The notes under the pieces were generated by a model, which was given only the letters and a program-made list of their open reading frames with translations, searched no databases and was not told the DNA's origin. A DNA stretch of 64,000 nucleotides from Mesorhizobium sp. AR10. Lineage in GTDB: Bacteria > Pseudomonadota > Alphaproteobacteria > Rhizobiales > Rhizobiaceae. Positions 43,164 through 52,028 of the stretch are shown here, in pieces (within the stretch, counting starts at the first letter, position 1; each line of letters opens with the position of its first letter). The translations under genes and the position numbers were made by a program. The stretch lies in the NCBI RefSeq assembly GCF_024746795.1, contig NZ_CP080524.1, forward strand, positions 2,334,001 to 2,398,000, read 5' to 3'.

Positions 43164-43606
43164 CAGTATCGTGCTCCCACAGCCAGCGGGCGCTGCGCAC
43201 CCGGAATATCGTCATTGCCGCCAAGCGCGCGGCGTTCGAGCGGATAGAGCGCGCGGATCGCCTTCAGCGCCTCGTAGATATGATCCTCACCGACCATGCG
43301 GTCGATCTGCTTCAGCGCGCCGCAAATCTGTTCGTCGGCGAAGCTTGCCAGCAGCAAGGGCAGCGAACGGCGGAACATCTCGCGCGCGTCGGCGGCGCCA
43401 GGCGGGTTCATCAGCATGACCTGGAGAATGAAATACAGCTGCTTGAGCGGCGTCGATGCGTCCTCGGGCTGGATCACATGGCTTTCAAGCAGGAACTGCA
43501 CGTCGTTCATCAGTTCGACGGTGACCTTGCGGTCGACGCGGATGACGGCACCGTTGATGTAGATTTTCTCGTTCGGCTTCAGCGATATCTTCAGCGTGTT
43601 GCTCAT
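43163..43606 (-). CDS. flbT: Flagellin mRNA regulator FlbT
   Basis: 147 residues from ATG 43606: LKISLKPNEKIYINGAVIRVDRKVTVELMNDVQFLLESHVI at the start is the FlbT signature. In Caulobacter, FlbT binds the 5' leader of flagellin mRNA and promotes its decay until the hook is finished. It is translationally coupled to flaF (ATGA overlap), its functional partner. Confidence 0.93.
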   Translation of the reverse strand: MSNTLKISLKPNEKIYINGAVIRVDRKVTVELMNDVQFLLESHVIQPEDASTPLKQLYFILQVMLMNPPGAADAREMFRRSLPLLLASFADEQICGALKQIDRMVGEDHIYEALKAIRALYPLERRALGGNDDIPGAQRPLAVGARY

Positions 43607-43950
43607 TGAATGCCGTCCCTGATGATCTGGGACACTTCGATCAGCCCTTCGAAATTGTCCGTGCGGCCCTGGCGGATGTCCTCGGCCTCGCGCAGCAGCC
43701 ACAATCCGATGGAGATCAGGTTGGCGCGCAGTTCCTTCGGCAAGGCGTTATCGCTTGAGCCGAGATCCTCGACGAAGGTGGTCCAAACGCGGTTGGTGAA
43801 GTGCAGCGCCTCGATCGCCTCCATCGAGTCGTGGCCGACGGCCGCCGCTGCAGACAGCATGTCGATCGAGCGGGTCAAAAGCTGCCGCTCGCGGTCCTTC
43901 GCGTCGGCAACGGAGTCGGTCTGGATGTCGGCGTAGGAGAATTGGTACAT
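43603..43950 (-). CDS. flaF: Flagellin synthesis regulator FlaF
   Basis: 115 residues: YQFSYADIQTDSVADAKDRERQLLTRSIDML, then ALHFTNRVWTTFVEDLGSSDNALPKELRANLISIGLWLLREAEDIR. FlaF is needed for flagellin synthesis or secretion and works against FlbT in the alphaproteobacteria studied. The longer open frame upstream overlaps flgL and is shadow. The gene starts 32 bases after the flgL stop. Confidence 0.93.
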   Translation of the reverse strand: MYQFSYADIQTDSVADAKDRERQLLTRSIDMLSAAAAVGHDSMEAIEALHFTNRVWTTFVEDLGSSDNALPKELRANLISIGLWLLREAEDIRQGRTDNFEGLIEVSQIIRDGIQ

Positions 43951-43982
43951 CGTTGGGGCTCTACCGTTCCGTTTCAGAGTTG

Positions 43983-45032
43983 TCAGGTCAGGTAATTCAA
44001 CAGGCTGAGTTGCTGCAGGCGCGCTGTCAGCGCGAAAGACGTCTCGATATGCGTCGTCAGATCGGCGACGCGGGTGGCGGCTTCGGCTGGGTCGACACCT
44101 TCGAGATCGAGGATGTGCCGTTCGAAAAGATCGACTTGCGTCTTCATGCGGTCGCTGGCGTCGGACACGCGTTTCTGGACGAGGCCGGTCTGCGACTGCA
44201 GCTGGCCGAGTCCGCCCAGCGCTTCGCCGACCAGCGCTACGGAACGGGTGACGACCGAATTCTTCGCCGCCTGGCTGATGTTGCTGGAAAGCAGGCCGGT
44301 GACCATGGCGGCTGCCATGGCGAGCTTGCGAACGCCGTCCTCGTTGGCGCTGACCGAGGTCTGGGTGGTGTCGTTGAGCGCGATGCGGCTGGCGATCTGC
44401 TGGTCGGTGGCATTGGACCATGTGCCCTGCCAGCCCGAACCCAGGAACTGCGGTTCGACATTGGCGGTGATGAAGCTGTTCATCTGGGTGGCGGTGATGT
44501 TGGCCGCGGCCGGGTCGTTCTGCGTGAAACCGAAATAGGCGACGAAGGACGCGTCGAATGCGGCCTTGGCAGGTGAGCCGGCGGCGGTGAAATCATCGAT
44601 CGGCTTGACGTCGGTGTTGGTGCCGGCAAACAGGTATTCGCCATTCACGCTGGTGTTGAGGATCGAGGTCAGCTGTTGCACTGCTGTCTTGCCCGCGGAC
44701 TGCGTGATGCTGGCCGAGGAGTCGCCGGAAGCGGCGCTGGTCAGGCTTGAGAGCAGACTCTGCGCGACGCTGGTCATTTGGCCAAGCGAATTCTGGGTCG
44801 ACGAAAGCCGCGCGGCAACCAGTGCGTTGGAATCGATGATGACATTCAGCCGGTCGAGATCGCGCGAGAAGGTCACGGCCTGAGCGGTGCGTCCACCAAG
44901 CGCCAGGCCGACGTCGGCGACCGTGCCCGTCGTCGCCTCTTTCTGGGCTTTGACGAGGTCGCTCTGCATGCGCATCTGCGAGTAGCGCAGAGCGTTTGAC
45001 ATGGCGGCTGAGGAGACGGATGTCGCTTTCAT
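43983..45032 (-). CDS. flgL: Hook-filament junction protein FlgL
   Basis: 349 residues. Flagellin-like helices at both ends: SNALRYSQMRMQSDLVKAQKEATTGTVADVGLALGGRT and the C-terminal VADLTTHIETSFALTARLQQLSLLNYL. The centre is variable. FlgL forms the second junction ring between hook and filament. It follows flgK by 3 bases. Confidence 0.9.
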   Translation of the reverse strand: MKATSVSSAAMSNALRYSQMRMQSDLVKAQKEATTGTVADVGLALGGRTAQAVTFSRDLDRLNVIIDSNALVAARLSSTQNSLGQMTSVAQSLLSSLTSAASGDSSASITQSAGKTAVQQLTSILNTSVNGEYLFAGTNTDVKPIDDFTAAGSPAKAAFDASFVAYFGFTQNDPAAANITATQMNSFITANVEPQFLGSGWQGTWSNATDQQIASRIALNDTTQTSVSANEDGVRKLAMAAAMVTGLLSSNISQAAKNSVVTRSVALVGEALGGLGQLQSQTGLVQKRVSDASDRMKTQVDLFERHILDLEGVDPAEAATRVADLTTHIETSFALTARLQQLSLLNYLT

Positions 45033-45035
45033 GGA

Positions 45036-46490
45036 TTATCCCACGGCATTGAACAGAGCCGCCAGCATCTCGTCGACGGTTTTCATCATGCGGGCCGAGG
45101 CCTGGTAGGTGTGTTCGAGGTCGAGCAGCAGCGACATTTCCTGATCGACATTGACGCCGGTGTCGTTGGACAGCGCCTCGGCCGTGCGCGTGGCCAGCGC
45201 TTCCTTGGTGTCGGCGTTGGTCGAAGCCTGCTGGCGCACGCCTTCGAACCAGCCAATGGCATTGGCGGCGTAGTCGGCGACGCTGGATGCGGTGGTGATG
45301 CCGGCGGAAACATCGAAGGCTATCGGCTGGTCGAGCTTGTCGCCATAGCCGATCAAAAGGTCTGCGTAGGACGCGCCGCCGCCGGTGTTGGCGACATAGG
45401 CGGCACCATTGGCGCCGCCGTCGCGCAGCAGCGCCGGATTGCCGCCAACGCTCGGATCCATCGCTGCGTTGATGCTGATCGAGCCGGCAAGGCCGTTGAC
45501 CAGCGTGCCAGCCGGCGGCACGGCGGGCGCGCCGGACCAGGTGAACAGGCCGGCTGCATTGGGCAGTGCCGGCGCGGTCTCGGCAAAGGCGGTGATCAGC
45601 CCGCGCGCGGTCTCGTCGAGCTGGCTTTGCATGGTTGCAGCGACGCCGTCACGCAATGTGATCAGGCCGGCGAGCTTGCCGTCGGCGGCGGCGTTGCCGC
45701 CAGCGCCTGCGGAGACCGGCACATTGTCGATGTAGATGGTGTTGCCGGCAACGCCGGCTGTGTAGCCGGGCGATGGCGTAAAGCTCACCGAGCGCGGCAC
45801 CGTTTCGAACAGCGTCGTGCCGTCCTTGGTGGTGATGACCATGTCGTTGTCGCCGCGCGTGAAGGTCGAGACGGGGACGTATTCCGAGATCTTCTTCAGC
45901 AGCGCGTCACGCTGGTCGAGCGCATCGGACACATCGCTGCCGGACCGCGTTCCGGAGATGATGGCCTTGTTGGCATCCTGGAACTGGCTGAGCAGCGAGT
46001 TGAGATCATCGACCGCCGTGGCGATCTGGCCGTCGGTCTGGGTGCGGAAATCCTGGATCGCCTTGGTGCCGTCGTTCAGCGAGCGCGTGACCTGCTTGGC
46101 GGCATCGACGACACTGGCGCCGAGGTTCTGGTTGGACGGCGAGGTGGCATAGAGCTGCAACGCCTGCTGCAGATTGCCGATCGCGGTCGAAGGAGAGGAG
46201 GCGTTGTCGACGCCGTTTACGGAAAGCCCCAGCCGATCCATGCCGCTGTAAAGCGTGCTCTGGCCGCTCCATGCCGAGAGTGCGCTGAGGTTCTGGCGGA
46301 AGAGTAGGGCATTGGTGGAGCGCTGAATCTCCACCGAGCGCGCGCCGGGCGCCGTGCTGGTGACGACGGCCGTGCGGCGGGCGTAGTCCGGATTGGAGGC
46401 ATCGGCAACGTTGCGGGAAACGATGCTGGTCTGCTTCGACGTGGTCAGAAGCGCCGACTGGGCGATACTCAATGCGGAGGTCAGCGACAT
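45036..46490 (-). CDS. flgK: Hook-filament junction protein FlgK
   Basis: 484 residues. N-terminal SLTSALSIAQSALLTTSKQTSIVSRNVADASNPDYARRTAV is the axial-protein signature; the C-terminus VDQEMSLLLDLEHTYQASARMMKTVDEMLAALFNAVG matches the conserved FlgK end. The protein joins hook and filament and is exported with a chaperone, probably the FlgN-like protein at 32442. It lies between flgE and flgL in the usual order. Confidence 0.92.
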   Translation of the reverse strand: MSLTSALSIAQSALLTTSKQTSIVSRNVADASNPDYARRTAVVTSTAPGARSVEIQRSTNALLFRQNLSALSAWSGQSTLYSGMDRLGLSVNGVDNASSPSTAIGNLQQALQLYATSPSNQNLGASVVDAAKQVTRSLNDGTKAIQDFRTQTDGQIATAVDDLNSLLSQFQDANKAIISGTRSGSDVSDALDQRDALLKKISEYVPVSTFTRGDNDMVITTKDGTTLFETVPRSVSFTPSPGYTAGVAGNTIYIDNVPVSAGAGGNAAADGKLAGLITLRDGVAATMQSQLDETARGLITAFAETAPALPNAAGLFTWSGAPAVPPAGTLVNGLAGSISINAAMDPSVGGNPALLRDGGANGAAYVANTGGGASYADLLIGYGDKLDQPIAFDVSAGITTASSVADYAANAIGWFEGVRQQASTNADTKEALATRTAEALSNDTGVNVDQEMSLLLDLEHTYQASARMMKTVDEMLAALFNAVG

Positions 46491-46520
46491 GCGGGTCTTT
46501 CACGGGCTGGTGCCCGTCGT

Positions 46521-47777
46521 TTATCTCTTCAGGTTGACAAGGACATCCATGAGGTCGGAACCGGTCTGGAATACTTTCGAATTGGCGGTGTAGCTGCGCT
46601 GCGCCGCAATCATGTTGGTCAATTCCTCGGCGATATCGACGTTGGAATTTTCCAGTGCGCCGGAGACGACGCTGCCGAGCTTGCCCTCATTGGCAAAGCC
46701 GATGCGCACGGCGCCGGAGTCCGAACTTTGCGAATAGACGTTGCCCGGCAATGCGGTGAGGCGGTCAGGGCTCTGAACATCGGCCAGCGGAATCTTGTAG
46801 AGCGGCTTGGTGGAGCCGTCCTCGTACTGCGCGTAGATGATGCCGTCCTGGCCGATCTGGATCTTCTCGATGGTGCTTGGCGCGTTGCCGTTGACCTCAG
46901 CGTCGGAAACGGTGAAGCCGGTGCCGAGCTGGGTGAGCTTGGACAGGTCGAGATTGAGGCTGGCGCCGTTCGGCACCGTCAGTGAAACGCTGTCGACGGC
47001 GCCGGTGATCTTGCCGGTCGTGGTGTCGAAGGTCAGGTTGGCCGATCCGAGGGCGCCGCCCGTATAGGGGAACGACGTGCCGGCGGTGGCCTGGGACTGA
47101 TCGAAGACCGCGACCTGCCAGGTGCCGGCGCCGGTGTTGGTGAAATAGACGTCGAGCAGCACCTTGTTGCCTAGATTGTCATAGGCGACGAGCGAGGATT
47201 TCGAGGTGTATTGAGCCGTGGCACTGTTGGTCGTGGGCAGGCTGCCTGCAGCGACTGGGGTCGCGCCGGCGGGCAGGTTGCCGTTGAAGTTGCCCTCGGT
47301 GCTGGGGGTCGCGGTCATTTCCTGGTCGGATATCTGGACGGGCTCAAGTCCCTCGAAGCCGTTGGCCGTGGCGGCCGGCGTGCCGTTGGCGTAGCTGTAT
47401 GCCATCAACTGGTAGCCACCGGCATTGACCAGCCTGCCCTGGGCGTCGGGAACGAAGGCGCCGGCGCGGGTGAGAAAAGGCGTTCCACTCGGATCCTGGA
47501 CGACAAAGAAGCCATCGCCATTGACCGCCAGGTCGGAAACCGAGGTGGTGTACTGGAGCACGCCCTGCGTCCCGATCGCCGAGCGGATCGTCGTGGTGAC
47601 GCCCCCGGAATTGTAGGCGCCGCCGACGGTTGGCATGACCAGTGTCGAAAATTCGGCTGAGGATCGCTTGTAACCCGTGGTGTCGGAGTTGGCGATGTTG
47701 TCGGCCACGGCGGACAGGCGGTTTGCCTGTGCGTTCATGCCGGAAACGCCGGTCCGCATCATTCCGTAGAGGCTCAT
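46521..47777 (-). CDS. flgE: Flagellar hook protein FlgE
   Basis: 418 residues. SLYGMMRTGVSGMNAQANRLSAVADNIANSDTTGYKRSSAEFSTLV is the rod/hook N-terminal motif, and LENSNVDIAEELTNMIAAQRSYTANSKVFQTGSDLMDVLVNLKR the C-terminal one. The protein polymerises into the hook. In S. meliloti flgE follows rem and belongs to the Rem-dependent genes; the same order is seen here. Confidence 0.93.
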   Translation of the reverse strand: MSLYGMMRTGVSGMNAQANRLSAVADNIANSDTTGYKRSSAEFSTLVMPTVGGAYNSGGVTTTIRSAIGTQGVLQYTTSVSDLAVNGDGFFVVQDPSGTPFLTRAGAFVPDAQGRLVNAGGYQLMAYSYANGTPAATANGFEGLEPVQISDQEMTATPSTEGNFNGNLPAGATPVAAGSLPTTNSATAQYTSKSSLVAYDNLGNKVLLDVYFTNTGAGTWQVAVFDQSQATAGTSFPYTGGALGSANLTFDTTTGKITGAVDSVSLTVPNGASLNLDLSKLTQLGTGFTVSDAEVNGNAPSTIEKIQIGQDGIIYAQYEDGSTKPLYKIPLADVQSPDRLTALPGNVYSQSSDSGAVRIGFANEGKLGSVVSGALENSNVDIAEELTNMIAAQRSYTANSKVFQTGSDLMDVLVNLKR

Positions 47778-47856
47778 CGAAACGTCTCCTCAAAGCTCAT
47801 GTCACTGGCCGTGAGGGTACGCTTTCTGTCTTGCGCGAAGCTGGCGGAGGTCGGCA

Positions 47857-48525
47857 TCAATAGACGAGCCGGTAGCCGAGGAAGCGCTTGGAATCAATCG
47901 GATCGTGGCCGAGCCTCTCGCGCAGCTTCTTGCGCAGTTTGCTGATGTGGCTCTCGACGACGTTTTCCTCGACCTCTTCGTCGAAGATGCCATAGATGGC
48001 ATTGAAGACCTGGGTCTTGGTGACGCGGCGTCCGCGATTGCTGGCCAGATATTCGAGGATGCGGCGCTCGCGACGCGGCAGAGGCAGTGGCTGGCCGTCG
48101 ATCTCTGGATCGCGGCCGTCCATGAAAATGCGCATGGCGCCGATCTCGGTATACGCCACGTCTTCATGGGCACGGCGACGGATGGCGGTGATGCGGGCCA
48201 GGATCTCGCGGATGTGAACCGGCTTGCGAATGACATCGTCGACGCCGCTCTCGAACAGCCGAAGCGTATTCTCCAGAGAGTGTTGTTCGCTGAGCGCGAT
48301 GACCGGTGCGCCGGTTCGGTCGCGGATCTGGCGAGGCGAGATGGCGCCTTCCCGGCAGTCGCCGATGAGGAAGGCTCTGACCGACCTGAGATCGGTGTCA
48401 GCCGCCGAGGTCACCCACTCGCCGAACTCGCCGGGCGCGAAGCCTGCACAGGCGACGCCCTCACGATCGAAAAGTGAATTGTATCCCTCAGTTACGAGCT
48501 CTCGCTCGTCAACGATTACAATCAT
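47857..48525 (-). CDS. rem: Motility regulator Rem, OmpR-like
   Basis: 222 residues. An atypical receiver domain (residues 1-115; [42 protein letters not shown] with the conserved Lys) precedes a winged-helix output domain ([59 protein letters not shown]). No histidine kinase is nearby. In S. meliloti, Rem is an orphan activator of late flagellar genes under VisNR. GGAGGGC lies 8 bases before the ATG. The 220-bp gap upstream (48526-48746) probably holds its own promoter. Confidence 0.9.
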   Translation of the reverse strand: MIVIVDERELVTEGYNSLFDREGVACAGFAPGEFGEWVTSAADTDLRSVRAFLIGDCREGAISPRQIRDRTGAPVIALSEQHSLENTLRLFESGVDDVIRKPVHIREILARITAIRRRAHEDVAYTEIGAMRIFMDGRDPEIDGQPLPLPRRERRILEYLASNRGRRVTKTQVFNAIYGIFDEEVEENVVESHISKLRKKLRERLGHDPIDSKRFLGYRLVY

Positions 48526-48746
48526 CGGCCCGCCCTCCGAATCAGCTCATTTGCCCCGTGGGAAGAGCCGTAACCGGTGGCGAGAATCCTGAACAACCGT
48601 CATTTCTTGTAGCTATTTTCTTGGGAGTTTTTTTGAGAACCGAAATAACAGCGGTTGCGCATATGTGTCGACGACCGCATGCGCAGATGACATCTCGGGC
48701 GCTGACAGGGTCGTGCAGGGTTAGTTGCCGGCAAACGCTAGGACAC

Positions 48747-49337
48747 CTATGGGTTGCAGAAAGCCCGAGCGTTCGAAGTCCATTTACCGAAGCCGGTGGC
48801 GACCATGTTGGCGATGACGCGGCAGACATAGATCTTCTGTGCGGGATCGTTGTCGGGACCGGCATGGTAGCGGGCGACGGCCATCGACCAGGTCATATGA
48901 CGGGCATGCAGACTGGCCAGGAACCGGGCCGCGTAGTCGACATTCTGACGCGGATCGAGCATATCGCCTACGCTGCGGAAATGTGAGGCATGGTAATGGT
49001 GGTTGATTTGCATGCAGCCGAGATCGATCAGCGTCTTGCCCTCGCGTCGGGCAGTCTCGAACGTCGCCAAGGCTTCGTTTCTACTTCTTGGAAAGACAGA
49101 TTTTCCCTGTATATTCAATGCGTTTGGCTGGAGGCTTCCTTTGTTGCCGGTCTCGGTCAGCCCGACGGCATAGAGGATACCGGCAGGCACGCCGTAGCGA
49201 TCGGCGGCGCGCAGGATCTCCGGTTCGCAAGGGTTGGTGGCGGCGCTCACAGCGCCGACGGCCAGGCTAGATAAACATATCGTCGCCAGCGCGGTCGCGA
49301 GCGGGTGAAGCCGGGCGGCCAAACTCTTGTGCGTCAT
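48747..49337 (-). CDS. Soluble lytic transglycosylase (flagellar)
   Basis: 196 residues from ATG 49337, which lies inside the 3' end of fliK (71-base overlap, other frame). A signal peptide (LATALATICLSSLAVGAVSA) leads to the SLT domain: AADRYGVPAGILYAVGLTETGN with catalytic Glu, LIDLGCMQINHHYHASHF, RQNVDYAARFLASLHAR and AVARYHAGP. It probably opens peptidoglycan for the rod, the job of the missing FlgJ muramidase domain. This parallels SltF of Rhodobacter. Confidence 0.88.
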   Translation of the reverse strand: MTHKSLAARLHPLATALATICLSSLAVGAVSAATNPCEPEILRAADRYGVPAGILYAVGLTETGNKGSLQPNALNIQGKSVFPRSRNEALATFETARREGKTLIDLGCMQINHHYHASHFRSVGDMLDPRQNVDYAARFLASLHARHMTWSMAVARYHAGPDNDPAQKIYVCRVIANMVATGFGKWTSNARAFCNP

Positions 49338-50649
49338 TGCTGTGGTTCCTTCCCGGTTGCTGTCCGCCGGAACCGGCATTGTTGCCACTTGAATTCCCGG
49401 GCTGAAAGGACGGCTGGTCGCGACCCGTCGACATCGGCAGGGAGCTACCTGCATCGGCACGGGTCGGGGCAGGGACTGCTATCGAGGGTTGCAGGATGGT
49501 GACCTTGTCGACGTCGAAGCCGAGGCCGCGCAGCGACTTGACGATGGCCTCGCTGTCGGTGGTGAGACGGCGGTAGGCCTCATGGGTTTCGGGCTTCAAT
49601 TCAATCGAAAGCTGTTCCCCGGCAAGCCGCAGGCTGGCCGTGACCATGCCGAGTTCGGCCGGATGAAGCTCGATCTTCAATATGTGTGTCGGAACGGCAA
49701 CAGCGCTGGCCGTTTGAGAGGCCGCAGAGGGCGTCGAAGCAGCCTGCCTCAAGCCGTCCGAGGCGATCGCGTCAATCACGGCGGATGTGGTCTGGCTCAT
49801 CGAGTTGTGAGACGGCGCAGGGAAACTCTGTTCGGTGACGATTTCGATGCGCCCGGCGGACGCCTGCTTTCCGGATTCGGACCGCATGGCAGCCTGGACG
49901 GCTTCAAGGCCCTTCATCGCCGACGCCGATCGCTTGCCTTCCGGCGCTGGAATATCGGCTGCCGGCTGATCCTTCAGCAGGTGCGAGGCCAGATCATCCT
50001 GATGCACGGTCTCTTTGGAGACAGGCTCGATCTCGACGGCCTGTCGCGTCTGGTTCTGCCCTGAAAGGGCTGCAGCAGCCAAGGCGCGTTCGGATCGCGA
50101 CAAGGCCCCGAGGGCGTCGGCATCCGCGCTGGATGCCGAGCGGTACTTTTTCGAGGGTGAAGGCGGCTGTTCCGTAGAGCGAGGCTGGCCGTTGAGCGCG
50201 GGATCCGATGCTTGTTCGTCCGTGACGGTGTTGCCTCCGTCCGACTTGGCCGATGCCGAGAAATGGCGCATGTCGTGCAATGCGATCAGCAATGGCAAAT
50301 GATCGTGAAGCGATGCTGCCTTTGCACTTTGCCCGGTCTCCTCGGCATCGACAGATGTCTTGTCCGAACCGGTATCCGCATCGTCCCTCGCGGTTTTTCC
50401 GGTGGGCAGTTTCGGCGAAGCCACCTGGCCAGCGTCAGGCTCTCCCTTGCCAAAGCTGGCGGAGGCGCGCTTGGGCCATCGCGGGTCACGCAGGCCGGCT
50501 TCCTTTGCCTGCGGGCTTTCCGATCCGGACGGGCTCTCGGCGCTACGCACCATGTCGTCGAAACTTGTCTCCTCGCTCTTTCCGTTCTGCGTCGACGGCG
50601 CGCGCGTGGGAGCAAATCCCGGAAGGGCCTGGCCAACACTGGTGGTCAT
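49267..50649 (-). CDS. fliK: Hook-length control protein FliK (MotD)
   Basis: 460 residues. Residues 1-300 are low-complexity, Ser/Pro/Ala-rich and poorly conserved, as usual. The C-terminal Flg_hook domain is visible: LKIELHPAELGMVTASLRLAGEQLSIELKPETHEAYRRLTTDSEAIVKSLRGLGFDVDKVTI. The S. meliloti homologue was first named MotD and later shown to be FliK. Start and motC stop share ATGA; its end overlaps the transglycosylase start. Confidence 0.9.
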   Translation of the reverse strand: MTTSVGQALPGFAPTRAPSTQNGKSEETSFDDMVRSAESPSGSESPQAKEAGLRDPRWPKRASASFGKGEPDAGQVASPKLPTGKTARDDADTGSDKTSVDAEETGQSAKAASLHDHLPLLIALHDMRHFSASAKSDGGNTVTDEQASDPALNGQPRSTEQPPSPSKKYRSASSADADALGALSRSERALAAAALSGQNQTRQAVEIEPVSKETVHQDDLASHLLKDQPAADIPAPEGKRSASAMKGLEAVQAAMRSESGKQASAGRIEIVTEQSFPAPSHNSMSQTTSAVIDAIASDGLRQAASTPSAASQTASAVAVPTHILKIELHPAELGMVTASLRLAGEQLSIELKPETHEAYRRLTTDSEAIVKSLRGLGFDVDKVTILQPSIAVPAPTRADAGSSLPMSTGRDQPSFQPGNSSGNNAGSGGQQPGRNHSNDAQEFGRPASPARDRAGDDMFI

Positions 50650-52028
50650 TTCGGGGCTGCTCCAAGCATCTGGTCGATCATATCGAGCTGGCGGCGCGCC
50701 TTGATCATGGCCGCGTCGGTGGGGTCGGTCGGGTCGAGACCGGCAATGGGCGCGGGCGCCGACACGGGCACGACAGAAGCCGCATCGGCAGTGGCAGCGG
50801 CCGGCATGTCCGGCGCGGAAGCGGCAGGCGCATCGGCGGAGCGCTCGCTGGATGCACTGGCCGCCGGCTGCTCGGACATCACGCCTTCAACTGGCGGCAG
50901 GCCGGTTTCATCGGGTTTTTCCGCGGTGGCGGCCTCGGGCGCCGGCTCCTGTTTGACGACGGGAGGGGCGGGCTTTTCGACGGGAAGCGCTGCCGGCGGT
51001 GCGATCACTTCGCTGGCGATGGCCTGCGCGGCATCGAGCAAGTCGCGGTCGCCCTGCGAAAGCCTGCTGCGGTCGATCTTGCCCAGCTTCGCGCGCACGT
51101 CGTCGATGGTGCTGGACGTCACCGTTGAAAGGCTGGAATAGAGCAAGGCACGCGGATCGTCCTCGTTGTGGATGCCGTCCCGGCCTTGTTCGGCCTTGGT
51201 CGAGGCAAAGGCGGAAAGGTCGGTCAGCCCGTCGATTGCGGCGCGGCGCGCAATGCGCAGATAGATGACCTTTTCGCGCTCGGGATCCATCATCGAGGTG
51301 ATGTCGGCGAGCTTGTCGACACTGATTGCCATATGCAAGGCAATGACTCCGGAGACGAAGGAGTCCGCGAACTGGCTGGCATAGGGCGAATAGAGATAGC
51401 GCTCGACATATTGGGTGGAGGCGAGCGCGAAGCGCGCCGCGTCCCCTTGCGCGGCGGCAATGCCGACTGAACGGCGCAATGCCGCTTCCTCGACCAGCGT
51501 GCCGGGGCTGAGCAGGCGGGCATCGTCGAGCAGCTCGAGCGCCGTGGCCGGTTCCTCGGTGGTGAGCAGCGAGCCCTTGACCAGGGCCAGGAAGGCCCCG
51601 AGGTCGCTTGGCAGCGTCATCGGATCGATCGGCTTCAGCGTCTCTATCGCTTCGGCCGGCCGGCCGCTCAGATAGCTGATGATGCCCTTGGCGATGGCAA
51701 GGCTTTGCGGATCGGTCTCGGCGCGCGATGCCGCCGCCGCGACTGTGACGGGGTTGCCGCCGCTCATGCCATAGACAAGCAAGGCGCGAAAATTCTTTGG
51801 ATCCTTGAAATCTTCGGCGTCTGCCGCGCGGAGCCGCTTGTCGGTCATTTCGAGCAGCTTGGCCTGCATTGGCAGCGCGGCATGATCGCCGGAGGCGATG
51901 CTGTCCTGGACCAGCTGCAGCGAGCGGACCAGCTGGTAGGGCTGCAAGGCGTCCTGCGCGAAGGCCGCCGGCCCGGTGGTCAGCAACAACAGGCCGATCG
52001 CGCGGCCGATGATGGCGGTGGGTCTCAT
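50646..52028 (-). CDS. motC: Periplasmic motility protein MotC
   Basis: 460 residues. A signal peptide (IIGRAIGLLLLTTGPAAFA) leads to YQLVRSLQLVQDSIASGDHAALPMQAKLLEMTDKRL, PKNFRALLVYGMSGGNP and TPR-like helical repeats. The C-terminal third is Ala/Pro-rich. MotC is specific to rhizobia and binds MotB to set the stator. It is coupled to motB and fliK by 4-base overlaps. Confidence 0.9.
   Translation of the reverse strand: MRPTAIIGRAIGLLLLTTGPAAFAQDALQPYQLVRSLQLVQDSIASGDHAALPMQAKLLEMTDKRLRAADAEDFKDPKNFRALLVYGMSGGNPVTVAAAASRAETDPQSLAIAKGIISYLSGRPAEAIETLKPIDPMTLPSDLGAFLALVKGSLLTTEEPATALELLDDARLLSPGTLVEEAALRRSVGIAAAQGDAARFALASTQYVERYLYSPYASQFADSFVSGVIALHMAISVDKLADITSMMDPEREKVIYLRIARRAAIDGLTDLSAFASTKAEQGRDGIHNEDDPRALLYSSLSTVTSSTIDDVRAKLGKIDRSRLSQGDRDLLDAAQAIASEVIAPPAALPVEKPAPPVVKQEPAPEAATAEKPDETGLPPVEGVMSEQPAASASSERSADAPAASAPDMPAAATADAASVVPVSAPAPIAGLDPTDPTDAAMIKARRQLDMIDQMLGAAPK

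Noticed and set aside
44055..45032. Third flagellin
   Set aside because: Flagellin-like helices at both ends, but length, the Ala/Ser-rich centre and position after flgK identify FlgL.
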